From the NCBI GenBank assembly GCA_030533445.1, contig CM060080.1, positions 4,468,052 through 4,532,051 on the forward strand: DNA of 64,000 nt. The letters are read 5' to 3'. The notes beneath the pieces are model-generated. The model saw nothing but the letters and a program-made list of their open reading frames with translations. It had not been told where the DNA came from and made no database searches. This DNA comes from Cyprinodon diabolis. Taxonomy: Eukaryota; Chordata; Actinopteri; Cyprinodontiformes; Cyprinodontidae. Positions 32,218 through 43,179 of the stretch are shown in pieces. Every line of letters starts with the position of its first letter. The stretch's first letter is position 1. Made by a program: the position numbers and the translations under genes.

Positions 32218-33609
32218 TTACCAATAAACTATAAAAGCTTGATCAAACTTTTAATATAGTTAGAAGTGTCTCTCCCTCCTGCCTGAAACCTTAATTCACC
32301 CACATACGGTAGTCTTGTGAAGAATTCATTGCTGCTCCGCTGCCCCTACAGAGGGGAACTCAGCCTCACTAAGACAGCGCTAAGTTGATTGCAGACCTCT
32401 GAAGTACTTTTGCCAGAAGAGAGCAATCACCAGACAGCATCAACATGACCTTTGGCAGACCAGGTGGCTTGGAGCAGAACCTGGTTGTTCCCAGAGAGCT
32501 GACTGAGGCTATGCAAGGAGGCCGAAAAACCTGTCTGCTCACACTGAGCCAGTATTTATTCTTTTTTTCTTTGCAGGATGTTTCTAATGAGCTGATCCAA
32601 GTGGTTCTGAAAACCCTGACTTCATCTCTTTCCTATTTCCCCTCCATCTCCTCATCCCTTAGATCAGAATACAGAACTGAGCTTTAAAACCCCTTTCTTT
32701 GCTGCTTTTCAGTCACTGATAGTAATTTGATAACTTCTAGGTTCTTAATCAGCTTTAATTACCAGAGTTTGAGTGCTGTTTTAATGATTTATCACCCCTG
32801 CATTGATAAGTAGTCTGAAACTTATTTATATTCTGTCCTATTTCTCTAGTCTTAGATAATCAATAGGGAGTAGACTTCATGGTTTTGATCATTGATTCAG
32901 AGTAACTGTTGGATTTTCTTTCATTATGATCCTTAAATCTAATTTTTAGTTTATCCTTCAGTTCTCTTTATGAAAAAATACAGACAAATACGAGTAAAAG
33001 ATTTTCTTCTTTCAGATATGTTTGATAAATTTGTGATGTTCTTATATTTCATGTCAGTGATAAGATCATTGCTGAGGCTTCTATGGAAAAAAAAAATCGC
33101 AGACAGTTCACATGAGAAGCAAAAATAGCATTTAATGTAATTTTTGAGTTTTTGTGAAGGATAAAGCGTTTTTAGTTACGCATTACCAAGATGTTTATCC
33201 TATTTTATATACTTATTTAGACTAAGGCACCGTATCCACTTCATGCAAATATGGCCTAAATTGTATTTTTTTGGGGGGGTCAAGTTATCAGATCTGAGCC
33301 GCATCTGACTTTTTCTATTCTCATTTGATTCCCATTCCAATGTGATCTTGAAGTGAGACATTTTGGGATGTGACTCCAGGGGGAATGACCAAGGCGGATT
33401 AGACGTGACTTTGACATCACTTTCCATCCTAACAGGGAGATAGTAGCAGTTTGCAAAACAGAAATAGGGCTAAAAAAGTAGCGTACAATGGAGAGAAAGC
33501 AAGACGTTAGAGTCTGTTAATAAACAAAAATCAATTTTTATTTAAACCGAATTGGTTCATAAAACCGCTGGATGCAAGTGAGATGTAGTTTGTACTGTAA
33601 CATTTGTAT
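32218..33609. other. No gene seen
   Basis: An 80-codon frame at 32445-32687 (+) has no domain that I know. 33220-33480 includes blocks ('gaccaaggcggattagacg') resembling fish non-autonomous DNA transposons, but no paired ends were found. Confidence 0.35.
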
Positions 33610-33614
33610 ACAAC

Positions 33615-33934
33615 TGTTAGGTTTATTCAATGATGATTATAGAATTAATGTATGTGTGCTTATGAAACATTTGAGCAAGGGGATGCTCCACCCTGCCTTG
33701 TGATTCTGGTGGAGCATCCTGTCTTAATGAACTGATCAATTGTTCTGTCAGAACAATACTCTGTTTGTAACCATGTGTTATGTTCTGTTAATAAAGCGCT
33801 CTGCAGAGGAGGTCCGGTAGAAAGTGTTTGAGTCTTGGGTGCAGCTGTCTCTCCTCCTGCAGGAAGCTGTTTGAAAATCCCTCTACTGTGTATTTCAGTT
33901 CTTCTCTTACAAACCTACATTTTTGAACCCAACA
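33615..33934 (+). repeat. Solo LTR, retrovirus-like (duplication ACAAC)
   Basis: TGTTAGGTTTATTC...GAACCCAACA, 320 bp, flanked by ACAAC at 33610-33614 and 33935-33939. An AATAAA lies at about 33789, followed by 'gcgctctgcagagg'. The compact U3-R-U5 layout with the AATAAA just before a short U5 resembles endogenous retrovirus LTRs, but with no internal genes the class is uncertain. Confidence 0.85.
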
Positions 33935-33939
33935 ACAAC

Positions 33940-35038
33940 TCTTCAAAGTGAGAAGTTTAAAATGCTATCAAGGATAGTGAGCATGTGATGATCTGTCTCT
34001 GCTGCAGTCAGATACACTGGATTACAAGATTACAAGGGCAGTGTCATCAAGTAACATATACCGCCATTTGCATGTAGAATTAGACATACCGTAATTGTTA
34101 TTAACAAATATATATTGTTTTGGAATTATAGCCATTATTTTTTAATTGTTTAGGTGTTAAAGACAGTCCAGAGCAATAGCAAAAAAATTATACAACTGGA
34201 TTTTCCCCAGAAAACTGGTTAAGCGGAGTGTTAGGTAGGGTAGCCAACTGGTGGCCAACTCTTCTTTTATTAAATAAATTCAATAAAATGAAGATAAAAG
34301 AAAAAAAAATTAAAAATATTAAGTATTCAGTTAATTATTATAGTAAGATATATTATTGACAATATTGAAACACCAACTACAGAGTCCTAAAATAAGCATA
34401 CTTTTAAAATAATGTTTTAAATAAAAAAGTAAAATCATGCTATTAAAATAAATATTGATTGCACAAGTTGAATCAGCCAGTAAATTTTGAATGAAGCAGT
34501 GTTACTCTGGTAAAGTTTACAATTAAAATAGATAAAAAAATAAATTGCATACAAAAAACCAACAAACTGATAACTTCAAGCTCATGGCGATTAGACTGTC
34601 CAATTATTCCCTCATGCTTCATATGCTCCACGTTAATCACTGGCTCAGAGGCTTCAGTAATTGACAAACCTAGAACATTAAAACACTTTAGACTAAAGGT
34701 TTTACATTTTAGTTGTTGTAATATATCTCCAATATTCATTGTTAGTTTTTGCACCTGAAACATTATTGCATTCAAAATGCAATGTATCTCTTTGTAGTGC
34801 CAAATTTTGTGTTATGTTGTAAAAGGAGCTTTAAGGAAAACTAATGGGCCTTTCAGACAGGTCAGGGTGTGCGCACTGCTACAAGTTAAACCTTATTTAT
34901 TTTCAACAGCATACAATGTACAAGAAAAAGTGCTGTGCAAAGCAAAGGACAAGCGCAGCGCAAACAAAGGCTAAAAGTAGAACTATGCTAACCAATGGAA
35001 ACAATTTCATCGGGTTCAAAACTGGAGAAAAAAAGAAT
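33940..35038. other. No gene seen
   Basis: AT-rich (particularly 34260-34480). The minus-strand frame at 34473-34775 (100 codons) has a hydrophobic C-terminal part but no homology that I can see, and I do not call it. Confidence 0.35.
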
Positions 35039-35043
35039 GAAAA

Positions 35044-35778
35044 TGTTGGGATCTGGAGTTCTGCCACCTGTCTCCAGCAGAGAGCGCTGTGGGTCTCCTG
35101 GACTGAAGCCTCCAGCACACCTGGGGATCATCAGCCCATCAGGAGACCTCCTACATAAGCAGCAGCCAGACCTGACTTCTTCGCCAGAGTGTTGACCAGT
35201 TTTGGTTAGTGGAACCTGAGCCTCTGATCACCTGAAGAATCTCTGTCTGCTCTTGAGAGTAAACCTGATTCTAACCAGCCTTTGTCTTCTCTGCTCACAG
35301 GAAAGTCTAACTGAAGCCCTTAGCTCTGGAGGAGCTAGCCAAGAAACCTGCCTGCCTGCCCTTGGAAGCCAAACCTGAAGACAATCAGTCTGGATCCTTC
35401 AGCCAGCTCCCAAGGAAGAGCTTATACTTCAAATCAAGGTCTGAACATCTCTAGCCTGAAGCTAGACGCTGCCTCTGCTGCTGCTGTGCTCTCTGCTGAA
35501 TCTACTGACTCTGGACCCCACCGGTTCCCCCTCTCCAAAGATCTGTCTGAACATCGTCAAGGTATAAATCAGAATCCACGTCAAACAATTCATCACCGCT
35601 GTCAGGCTAACCAAACAATCCATCTCTGCAGATACTCTGAGATTCCAGTCCAGGACCAGTACCTGAATCTGCCTTTATTATTCTGTGTGTGTTCTCATCA
35701 TTCAATAAACTGTTGAACTTTTATTAGACTCCTGTGGTGTTCTGCATGTGGGTTAAGTCTCTTAGACCCATCATGACA
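35044..35778 (+). repeat. Solo LTR (5-bp duplication GAAAA)
   Basis: TGTTGGGATCTGG...CCCATCATGACA, 735 bp, flanked by GAAAA at 35039-35043 and 35779-35783. An AATAAA is at about 35705. The last ~60 bp ('tctgcatgtgggtt', 'catgaca') resemble the end of the LTR fragment at 43180-43676, so the two are probably related. Frames inside (e.g. 35486-35716) are LTR sequence, not genes. Confidence 0.88.
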
Positions 35779-36070
35779 GAAAAGCTAGATTTGTGTGTCT
35801 CTGATTTGTATTGATTCTTGCCCTTGACTCCTTCAACCCCTTTTACATTGAGGGTTCTGGGTGGCTTATTGGGGGGTTGCTCCAGGACCAGCTGCTTTCC
35901 GGAGGGGGGCTGGACTATGCTGCGTACGCCCTTTGGTAATCCCAGTTTTAATCACACTCAAGAACAACTCCTTTAATCCCTGCATCAGATCCACATTAAA
36001 ACAATATAAGACTTATGGGCAAATAGATTTTAACACATTAACAAGTTTGATTTAAGAAGGCACAAAATCA

Positions 36071-36592
36071 TAACCTGACTCTGCCAGATGGATTTGCTCC
36101 GCATATCCATCTTGAAACCTTCCGTTGAAGTAATTTTGGGAAGGGGCGAATATACTGGTTAGCTGATTGACGGGCCAAATAAACCAATCAGATCAACGAA
36201 GCATATGATGTAACAGAGCGACGACGAGGAGCCAATTGATAGATCAAACTCTTGCCGAAACCAGTCGGGAGAAGAGCAAAAACATCTTTTCCTCTGAGAA
36301 AAGCCTCCAGAGCAGTGTTTTGCTCTTCTTTCACTGAAGAAATACTCTGTAATTCCGATAAAACTTGCTCGATAGCCACGCTAACGCTAGTTTCATCGGC
36401 TGAAGCCGCCATGTCCTTTAGACTGAACTGTCGCGCTTCTCGTTGCGTCACACCTCAACCCGCCTCAAAGCCAACGCTGATTGGACGTTCGTTTGGTGAA
36501 CGGCTCCAAATTTTCTTCAACAGAGAGTCTCCAGACTGATTAGCGGATGAAACCTTGAAAGCTCGCGAGATCAGGATGGTCTCACGAGGCTA
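36071..36592 (-). mobile_element. Helicase-fragment element, copy 3 (9-bp duplication)
   Basis: TAACCTGACTCTGCC...CACGAGGCTA on the plus strand, flanked by ACAAAATCA at 36062-36070 and 36593-36601. Same ends, same subterminal hairpin and same internal frame as copies 1 and 2. This is the third independent 9-bp duplication for this family. Confidence 0.9.
36188..36451 (-). pseudogene. RecQ-like helicase N-terminal frame with intact Walker A (copy 3)
   Basis: This 87-codon frame is the best copy: MTQREARQFSLKDMAASADE, then EEQNTALEAFLRGKDVFALL directly followed by PTGFGKSLIYQLAP. The last block is the P-loop (GFGKS) with its hydrophobic flank, as in RecQ-family DNA helicases (PTG.GKSL.YQLP). 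The frame then runs into element-specific sequence (RRRSVTSYASLI) and stops. With no DEAH box, no motifs III-VI and no RQC domain it would bind ATP at most. It may be a first exon captured from a helicase gene, or the 5' end of a helicase encoded by a larger autonomous relative. Confidence 0.75.
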
Positions 36593-36601
36593 ACAAAATC
36601 A

Positions 36602-37540
36602 ATGCTGGGACTTTCACAAATTGATACAACACCCAGTCCAAAGTCCAAGAGCCCCAATCTTAGGCATGCTCCAGCTTTTAAACTTAATAGACTCAGTTCC
36701 AATGAGTGCCTACTATGTGTATAAGTGAAACACAAACTATACATGTGCCACAAAGATTCTTATGTCAACAAATGTTTCCTATTTACGTATACCTATTATT
36801 ACGTGAGCTTTGTAGATGCAGAGGAATGATGTGTTCTGACTCTCCACCCCACTCTAGTTTGATTTCATTTCAAAATTTATGAGAAGTCAGCAAAACAGTT
36901 CAGCATGAGCTCTTGGTAATCTGCTCTAAAAAACCAAGGCTGAAATAAAATGAACAGTTTTTCATTGTAAAAATAATTTCATTGAGGAAAAATATTGGCA
37001 AGAATTTTATTTCCATGGTTGTTTCCCTTTGATTCTGGATGTGACCTGAAGCCTCTGTTGAAATTTACTGTTAAAACATATATAAGTGTTAGAAGAGACA
37101 AATAAGCATTATTTATGAACAAATACAGCTAATACACTGGGTGCGATTGGCTGACTGAGACTGTCAGCGGAATAATTATTTTTCTTTTGCCTACTTTCGC
37201 ACTCTGAATGCAGCTAGACGTTGCTTTGTGTAATTAAGTTCTTTTTAAAAACTGAAAAATCAAATATTAATAAAATATAGATTCATTCTGTTTTCCTTTA
37301 GAAAATTATGTCTTTTGGAGCAGCCGCAGACTGCATAATCTGGTTGACATATGGAAGCCTTTTTTGCTCTTTGTATATTTTTCAGAAGCTGATGACTTGA
37401 AGACGCAGCAGGGAGGACTGTGTTTGGGTTCTTGATGTTAGTTTAATGTAAAGAATCCTCATTAGTGCTTCTGAACAACAGTTTCTACTGTCAAGAAGAG
37501 CCTCAAAGTGTTTTTACATGAACTGCAGGGGTTGTTAAGC
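36602..37540. other. No gene seen
   Basis: About 900 bp with no recognisable element. A short frame at 36571-36753 (-) is without motif. Confidence 0.4.
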
Positions 37541-37945
37541 AAGGCAAAGCAAGTTTATTTGTAAAGCACTTTTCAGCAACTAGATTCAAAGTGCTTTGCA
37601 TGATGAAAACATAAGTGCATGGAAGAGACAATATAAAGGAAACGGAAGCAAAGTTGGACTAAAAAATGAACTAATGATGCTTCAGTTATTAGTTTGAAAA
37701 GAACAGTCAAAACACATCTAGACAAATAGGTTTTTTAACCTTGATTTAAGAAAACTCCGGGTTTTGGCATTACAGTATTTGTGTTATCTTAGATTAAAGC
37801 AGCATAAGAACTAAAAGCTGATTCTAAATGCTTGGTTCTGGTTCTGAGTATGTAGAGCAGAGGTCCAGAGGACCTGAGCGGTCTGGGAATTTGATGAGAT
37901 AATTTTGAGCATTTCTCCACTTTGAGATCAATAAAGTCAATCACG

Positions 37946-37982
37946 AGATACAAAAGGCCTTTTACAGTTGCCTTTTGTATCT
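37946..37982. repeat. Perfect hairpin, 13-bp arms
   Basis: AGATACAAAAGGC (37946-37958) and its exact complement (37970-37982) with an 11-base loop, at the junction where the plus-strand LINE tail meets the minus-strand LINE. Confidence 0.9.
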
Positions 37983-37983
37983 C

Positions 37984-38265
37984 TGCTTCTGTCTCCTTGA
38001 ACCTCAGTCGGCAGATGGCCGCTCACACTGAGCCTGGTTCTGCTGGAGGTTTCTTCCTGTTAAAAAGGAGTTTTTCCTCTCCACTGTCGCTACAAGCATA
38101 CTTAGTGTGAGGGATTGCCTTCGAGTCAATAAGTCGATGCAATCAACTGGTTTTCCTTAGATAGAAAACCTAGAATCAGTTTGACTGGATGATCTGGTGA
38201 ACTGTAAAGAGCCTTGAGATGACGTGTTGTGAATTGATATAGAATAGAAATAAACTGATATAAAC
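37984..38265 (+). mobile_element. L2-like LINE 3' tail inside another LINE
   Basis: Contains 'gctcacactgagcctggttc', 'ttctgctggaggtttcttcc', 'cctctccactgtcgctac', 'agagccttgagatgacgtg' blocks of the L2-like tail (compare 1193-1385). The final 'gcgctatataa' block is degenerate. Opposite orientation to the LINE around it. Confidence 0.8.
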
Positions 38266-38785
38266 ATCAATAAACTGACAAGGCATTTTTAATGTATTTT
38301 GGTGCCAAGCCATTTAGTAATATATAGACTAACAGAAATATTGTAAAGTCTATTCTCTGAGATACGGGGAGCCAGTGGGAGGGATTTAGAACTGGGGTGA
38401 TGTGCTCCACTTCCTTAGTTTTAGTGACGACACATTCTGGATCAAATGATTCACCTTTGTGGTAACAATTCTAATAAACATAAAGATGAGTTAGTATATA
38501 AGTTAGTTTTTTTAGTTTTTTTTAAACATTAGTCTTTTAAGCTTGGAGATGGTCTTTAGGTTATTGTAGGCTGACATTGTTCTTGTCTTTACGTCCATCT
38601 GAAGGTTTAGGTCTGAGTTCATCTCTACACCCAGATTCCAGGTTTGATAAGTGTTCTAAATAAATGAATAAACTCCATTATCTAAGTTTTTCTTTGGTCC
38701 AAAAATAATGACTTGTTTTGTTTTTAGTCAAATAAAGAAAAGCAGATCCAGATATAGTCATAAAGAATTGCCTGTAATTCGAGTA

Positions 38786-39394
38786 CAGGGTTCCCGCGGG
38801 TCCTTAAAAAGTCTTAAAAGGCATTGAATTCTTCAAAATAAAACTAAGGCCTTAATTGGTATTAAAATGTCTTAAATCAGTCTTTAGTAGGTCTTTATTT
38901 TTAAAACCTCATAAAAAGGAATATTTTTACTATGATTTATTTTTGTAATCTAAATAAAACATTAAAATTTACCTTTTTTTTTTATTCAAAAAAACAATGG
39001 CTCGCCATTATTGGTTCCATCCCGATAGCGGAACCAATAAAAGCGTTGTTCCGGCCGGGACATTTGGGAGATGCTGCAAAAAAGACTTAGCACTGGTTAT
39101 GTTGTGGCTTTAAAACTGATTTGTTTTGTTCCCTGCTGAAACAAAGTTTTTGAATTCAGTTAAATAATTATTAAAATATATCTGTCATTTGTGTGTTTTT
39201 AGCTTTCTTCCTGTATGGGAAGCTTTTCAAAATTTGAAACATTAGTGAAGTGGTTTATGTTAAAATAAACCTTTGGGTTAAGTTGTCGCAAGCAGGTTTT
39301 TCTTGTGTTTCTTGTGAATTCAGTCTTAAATTTTTATTTCAAGTGGCATTAAAAAGTCTCAAAATTTAACTTGCCTTATGCTGTAGTAACCCTG
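38786..39394. mobile_element. Non-autonomous DNA transposon with CAGGGTT ends
   Basis: Begins CAGGGTTCCCGCGGGTCC and ends TGTAGTAACCCTG. GAGTA occurs on both sides (38781-38785, 39395-39399), a possible 5-bp duplication. Both subterminal regions repeat 'ccttaaaaagtctta' motifs, as in a common fish family whose proposed ends are CAGGGTT. Internally, 38993-39055 includes inverse copies of 'cattattggttcc'/'ggaaccaataa'. No coding frame. Confidence 0.65.
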
Positions 39395-39399
39395 GAGTA

Positions 39400-41065
39400 A
39401 GACTGCACCCAGTTGGGTACTCTAAAAAAGTCAGATCCAGTTCTGCAGATGCTCCAGTTACATACCGAGAAGGAAAAAAAAAAAAAGAAACCTACTGGTT
39501 GAGTTAGGGTTATGGTAAAATTTGCAATAAATATTTGAAGGTAAAAGGTCAGTTAAATATAAAAAGACATAAAAAGCTGTAGTTCTTTATTTCATCCTAA
39601 GGGTTTTGCACGTTGTCATCTACATATTATTATTCAAAACTAGGATATATTGTAAAGACAGAAGTGTTGTTTCTTTTTCCCACTTTTCATCTTAGTATAC
39701 ACAGTAAAGTTAAGATAAAATTATATTAATATTAATTGAACTTAAGATAATGTTATAAATTTAAGATAATAATATAGAGGAAACAAAATAATTCATCATT
39801 GTGGTCAAAACATTTTCCTCTGTTAAGAACAAAATATTTATAGTATCAAATCAATCCATAGACCTTCCCTTTACCTTCATTGGCTTTTCTTCTGATGGAT
39901 CCATACATGACTTGCAATTCCGAATCAATTTTTTCCAAAGAGATTTCCCAACATTTTACCTAAAACACAGATTCAAACCTGAAAATGTGGATTCACCACA
40001 TCATGCATCAGTAACAAACTGTTTTCTACCATCTATCCAATAACTGAATAAACGAGTGAAGGATTTATGACCAACCTAATTGGTCTGGAACCATGTTTTC
40101 AGACCACAGTTTTTACAAATCTGACCAAGTTTTCATTAACTGATTATTTTAGTAGCAATGTTAATTACCTGCTTAGTTTATGTTTAATATATCATTTGAA
40201 ATATTATATGGTGCTGCTTTGAACAGTCATAATTAGTGTAGCAATATAACACAGTAATTATCAGTGGTTGACTTTGTGACATATAGATAGAACGATTGTA
40301 GGTGGTGAAGACCACATCCCACCATATATAGAGTGTATGTTTGGTATGTTGGACCCTCTGCAGTCTGCATTGATCTACCTCCCTCCCCTGACACTTGATG
40401 CAGCTTGACCCCTCCAGCAACCAAAGAAGTAATTGATCCTGCAGCACTGCTCTAGACTCCCAAGGCTCTGAGACTCTGCATGCGTCTGTGTTCTATATGT
40501 TTTAACTGGACTCCAGCCAGCAGAATCCCATTTGACCAACCTCTCTATAGCTTTCTGAATATGTCTCACAAGAGCGGTTAAAGAAAAAGCCTGTATAGGC
40601 CAGGTGCATCCAAACAATATGATTAAAAATGATTAGTTAATGTATTTGAGTCATTCAGCATAGAAAGTAAAAGTTGCATAGGTTCAATATAAACAGAAGG
40701 ATAGATTTCAGCCTTTTATTTTTCAAACTCACAATAAAATACAAAATTATCTGTTTCGAAAAAAAATTATTGAGGGAGGGTAAAGATAGATGCAATGGCC
40801 GTGACCTTTTCCTCAATTTCTCCCTAGTTTTTATTAGTATAACCATACTTTTAGGGTACATTATTTGACATACTAAATTTACACACCAGTTACTCTGGTT
40901 TGATACATTTTTAAAACAAATCGCAGTGTCCTGCTTGCATAGGTTGTTAGTAAAAATAGCCTTTTTTTGCATATTTACCATAACAACATCATGTGTTTAC
41001 ATCACTGTGAATGCTATTAGTTAAAAAGCAATGGAAGCGAGCGACTGCGGCAAAAAAAAAAAAAA
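39400..41065. other. No gene seen
   Basis: No recognisable coding region. Small frames at 39801-40043 (+), 40375-40617 (-) and 40655-40981 (-) have no domain that I know. A long A run (about 18) ends at 41069. Confidence 0.4.
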
Positions 41066-41068
41066 AAA

Positions 41069-41128
41069 ATCCAGTGTCAAGTGTAAAAAGGTGCAAGAAA
41101 ATATTTAATTCCAAGAGGGATAAAACTA
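41069..41128. repeat. 60-bp motif shared with 63443-63500
   Basis: 'caagtgtaaaaaggtgcaag' and 'gggataaaact' occur in the same order and spacing at both places. It follows an A run here and an A-rich stretch at the second site. The family is unknown. Confidence 0.7.
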
Positions 41129-41398
41129 GCGTTGCACTGGGAAGCAGTCTGACCGTTGGAGTCCACTGAAGTTGGAGCTAAAGTTAGGAAGAGTTCTGAT
41201 GTCGCTTTGAAGTTAGCAGACTTGTGGGTATCTGTTCTGGTACTTTTGGAACGGTACGACTTCCTGCTATGAAATTACATCAGCATAAAGCTTATAAGCA
41301 AGAGAAGCATCGAAAGCGTTAAAATCAATGACCTAACTGAAAAGAGAGATGGGGGACCAACAATGGCAGATGATGACATCCCATGCTAGTACCCCATG

Positions 41399-42403
41399 CT
41401 AGTAATGGGTTGGATCCCCTTTTGCCTTCAGAACTGCCTCAATTCTTCGTGGCATAAATTTGACAAGGTGCTGGAAGCATTCCTCAGGGAGTTTGGTCCA
41501 TATTGACACATCCATGATGCGAATCTCCCGTTCCACCACATCCCAAAGTTGCTCTATTGGATTGAGATCTGGTGACTGTGGAGGCCATTTGAGTACAGTG
41601 AACTCATTGTCATGTTCAAGAAACCAGTCTGAGATGATTCCAGCTTTATGACATGGCGCATTATCCTGCCTAAAGTAGCCATCAGAAGTTGGGTACATTG
41701 TGGTCATAAAGGGATGGACATGGTCAGCAACAATACTCAGGTAGGTTGTGGCGTTGCAACGATGCTCAATTGGTACCAAGGGGCCCAAAGAGTGCCAAGA
41801 AAATATTCCCCACACCATGACACCACCACCACCAGCCTGAACCGTTGATACAAGGCAGGATCGATCCATGCTTTCATGTTGTAGACGCCAAAATTCTGAC
41901 CCTACCATCCGAATGTCGCAGCAAAAATCGAGACTCATCATACCAGGCAACGTTTTTCCAATCTTCTATTGTCCAATTTCGATGAGCTTGTGCAAATTGT
42001 AGCCTCAGTTTCCTGTTCCTAGCTGAAAGGAGTTGCACCTGTTGTGGTCTTCTGCTGCTGTAGCCCATCTGCCTCAAAGTTCGACCTACTGTGCGTTCAG
42101 AGATGCTCTTCTGCCCACCTTGGTTGTAACGGGTGGTTATTTGAGTCACTGTTGCCCTTCTATCAGCTCGAACCAGTCTGGCCATTCTCCTCTGACCTCT
42201 GGCATCAACAAGGCATTTCCACCCACAGAACTGCCGCTCACTGGATGTTTTTTTTCTTTTTCGGACCATTCTCTGTAAACCCTAGAGATGGTTGTGCGTG
42301 AAAATCCCAATAGATCAGCAGTTTCTGAAATACTCAGACCAGCCCTTCTGGCACCAACAATCATGCCACGTTCAAAGTCACTCAAATCACCTTTCTTCCC
42401 CAT
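41399..42403 (-). pseudogene. Tc1-like transposase, frameshifted
   Basis: The start at 42403 (MGKKGDLSDFERGMIVGARR) leads the first helix-turn-helix (LSISETADLLGFSRTTISRV); the second DNA-binding domain includes ITTRYNQGGQKSISERTVGR. Catalytic acids of the DD34E domain are visible: D in AWYDESRF, D in YFRQDNAPCHKA, and E in SPDLNPIEQLW. The gene lies in three frames, 42146-42403, 41874-42269 and 41399-41950, with shifts at about 42200-42260 and about 41880-41910, and ends ...LKAKGDPTHY at 41399. Intact relatives are about 340 residues. It would have catalysed cut-and-paste transposition at TA sites; it cannot now. Confidence 0.93.
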
Positions 42404-42521
42404 ACTGATGCTCGGTTTGAACTGCAGGAGATTGTCTTGACCATGTCTACATGCCTAAATGCACTGAGTTGCCGCCATGTGATTGGCTGCTTAGAAATTA
42501 AGTGTTAACGAGCAGTTGGAC
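41399..42521 (-). mobile_element. Tc1-like transposon lacking both terminal repeats
   Basis: The body contains a nearly complete Tc1-like transposase gene. The right flank of the gene (42404-42521) keeps the family's leader up to 'ttaacgagcagttggaca', after which the terminal inverted repeat that I would expect is replaced by an unrelated inverted-repeat sequence. On the left, the expected terminal repeat is also gone, and 'ccatgctagta' is present twice (41382-41404). No target duplication can be defined. Confidence 0.85.
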
Positions 42522-42794
42522 AAAGCACGCGCCTGCGAGTTCACAAGCCTACGGAAACCGCGGCAGACCAAACCAGATGAAAGTGCGCATTCAGCGTCTG
42601 CTCTTGATAATGCAAGCGTAGAAGAAGAAATGTGCTGTTTACCTGTGCAAAGAAAGAAACAACGAAAGAAAAATGTCTGAGGACTTCAGTGTTGAGGAAG
42701 AGCATGAGTTCTTTGCCGAGCTGAATGCGCACTTTCATCTGGTTTGGTCTGCCGCGGTTTCCGTAGGCTCGTGAACTCGCACGCGCGCGCTTTT
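42522..42794. repeat. Inverted repeat, ~74-bp arms
   Basis: Arms 42522-42595 and 42720-42794 match as inverses with only a few differences, around a 124-bp centre. GC-rich outer ends (GCGCGCG) contrast with neighbours. It abuts the truncated Tc1 element. The centre and right arm contain a short frame (MSEDFSVEEEHEFFAELN) that reads into the arm. I do not recognise the family. Confidence 0.85.
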
Positions 42795-43065
42795 AGGAAA
42801 TCCCATACACTACTGTTTATGCTCTAAAAACTCTAAATGACTTCGTTTCGAGTAAATTATGGACGCTACCAACTCAGGACACTTGGAATACATTGGACGA
42901 GCAGTATGGAGGAATATTGACACGTTTTTTGTGGACTTTTATGGACCTTTCTGCCTCGGGCGCCATAGACCTCCATTATTTGAATGTCAGCAGACAGCAA
43001 GCCTCCCAGATCTCCAGATGCATTTGAGATATCAAAAAAGTACTCCAGAGTGTTGTTCAGCATGG

Positions 43066-43118
43066 GGGTGAGTAGAAAATGAAGGCTAATCATGTTTTGG
43101 GTGTACTATTCCTTTAAG
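43066..43118. mobile_element. Terminal repeat of a fish DNA transposon (one end)
   Basis: On the minus strand it reads TTAAAGGAATAGTACACCC, very like the TTAAAGGGATAGTTCACCC terminus common in fish MITEs. The opposite end was not found, so the element is partial; 42795-43065 is probably its interior. Confidence 0.6.
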
Positions 43119-43179
43119 ATGAGCTTTCAGTCAGCTGAAGGACACCGGATTGTTAAAGCGTTGTGGTACGCCTAAGCCT

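Larger units (their letters stand above)
37545..38650 (-). mobile_element. LINE ORF2 C-terminus and tail, interrupted
   Basis: On the minus strand 38450-38280 gives, in broken frames, the C-terminal block 'ITPVLNPSHWLPVS.RIDF...LNGLAPKYI' of L2/Rex1-type LINEs. After an interruption by a plus-strand LINE tail (37984-38265), the copy continues to its 3' end at about 37545 ('caaagcactttgaatctag', 'aaataaacttgctttgcc'). Several stops; inactive. Confidence 0.75.

Noticed and set aside
18108..36451. The helicase-like frames as host genes
   Set aside because: All three lie within elements that have target duplications, lack the rest of the helicase, and have no neighbouring exons.
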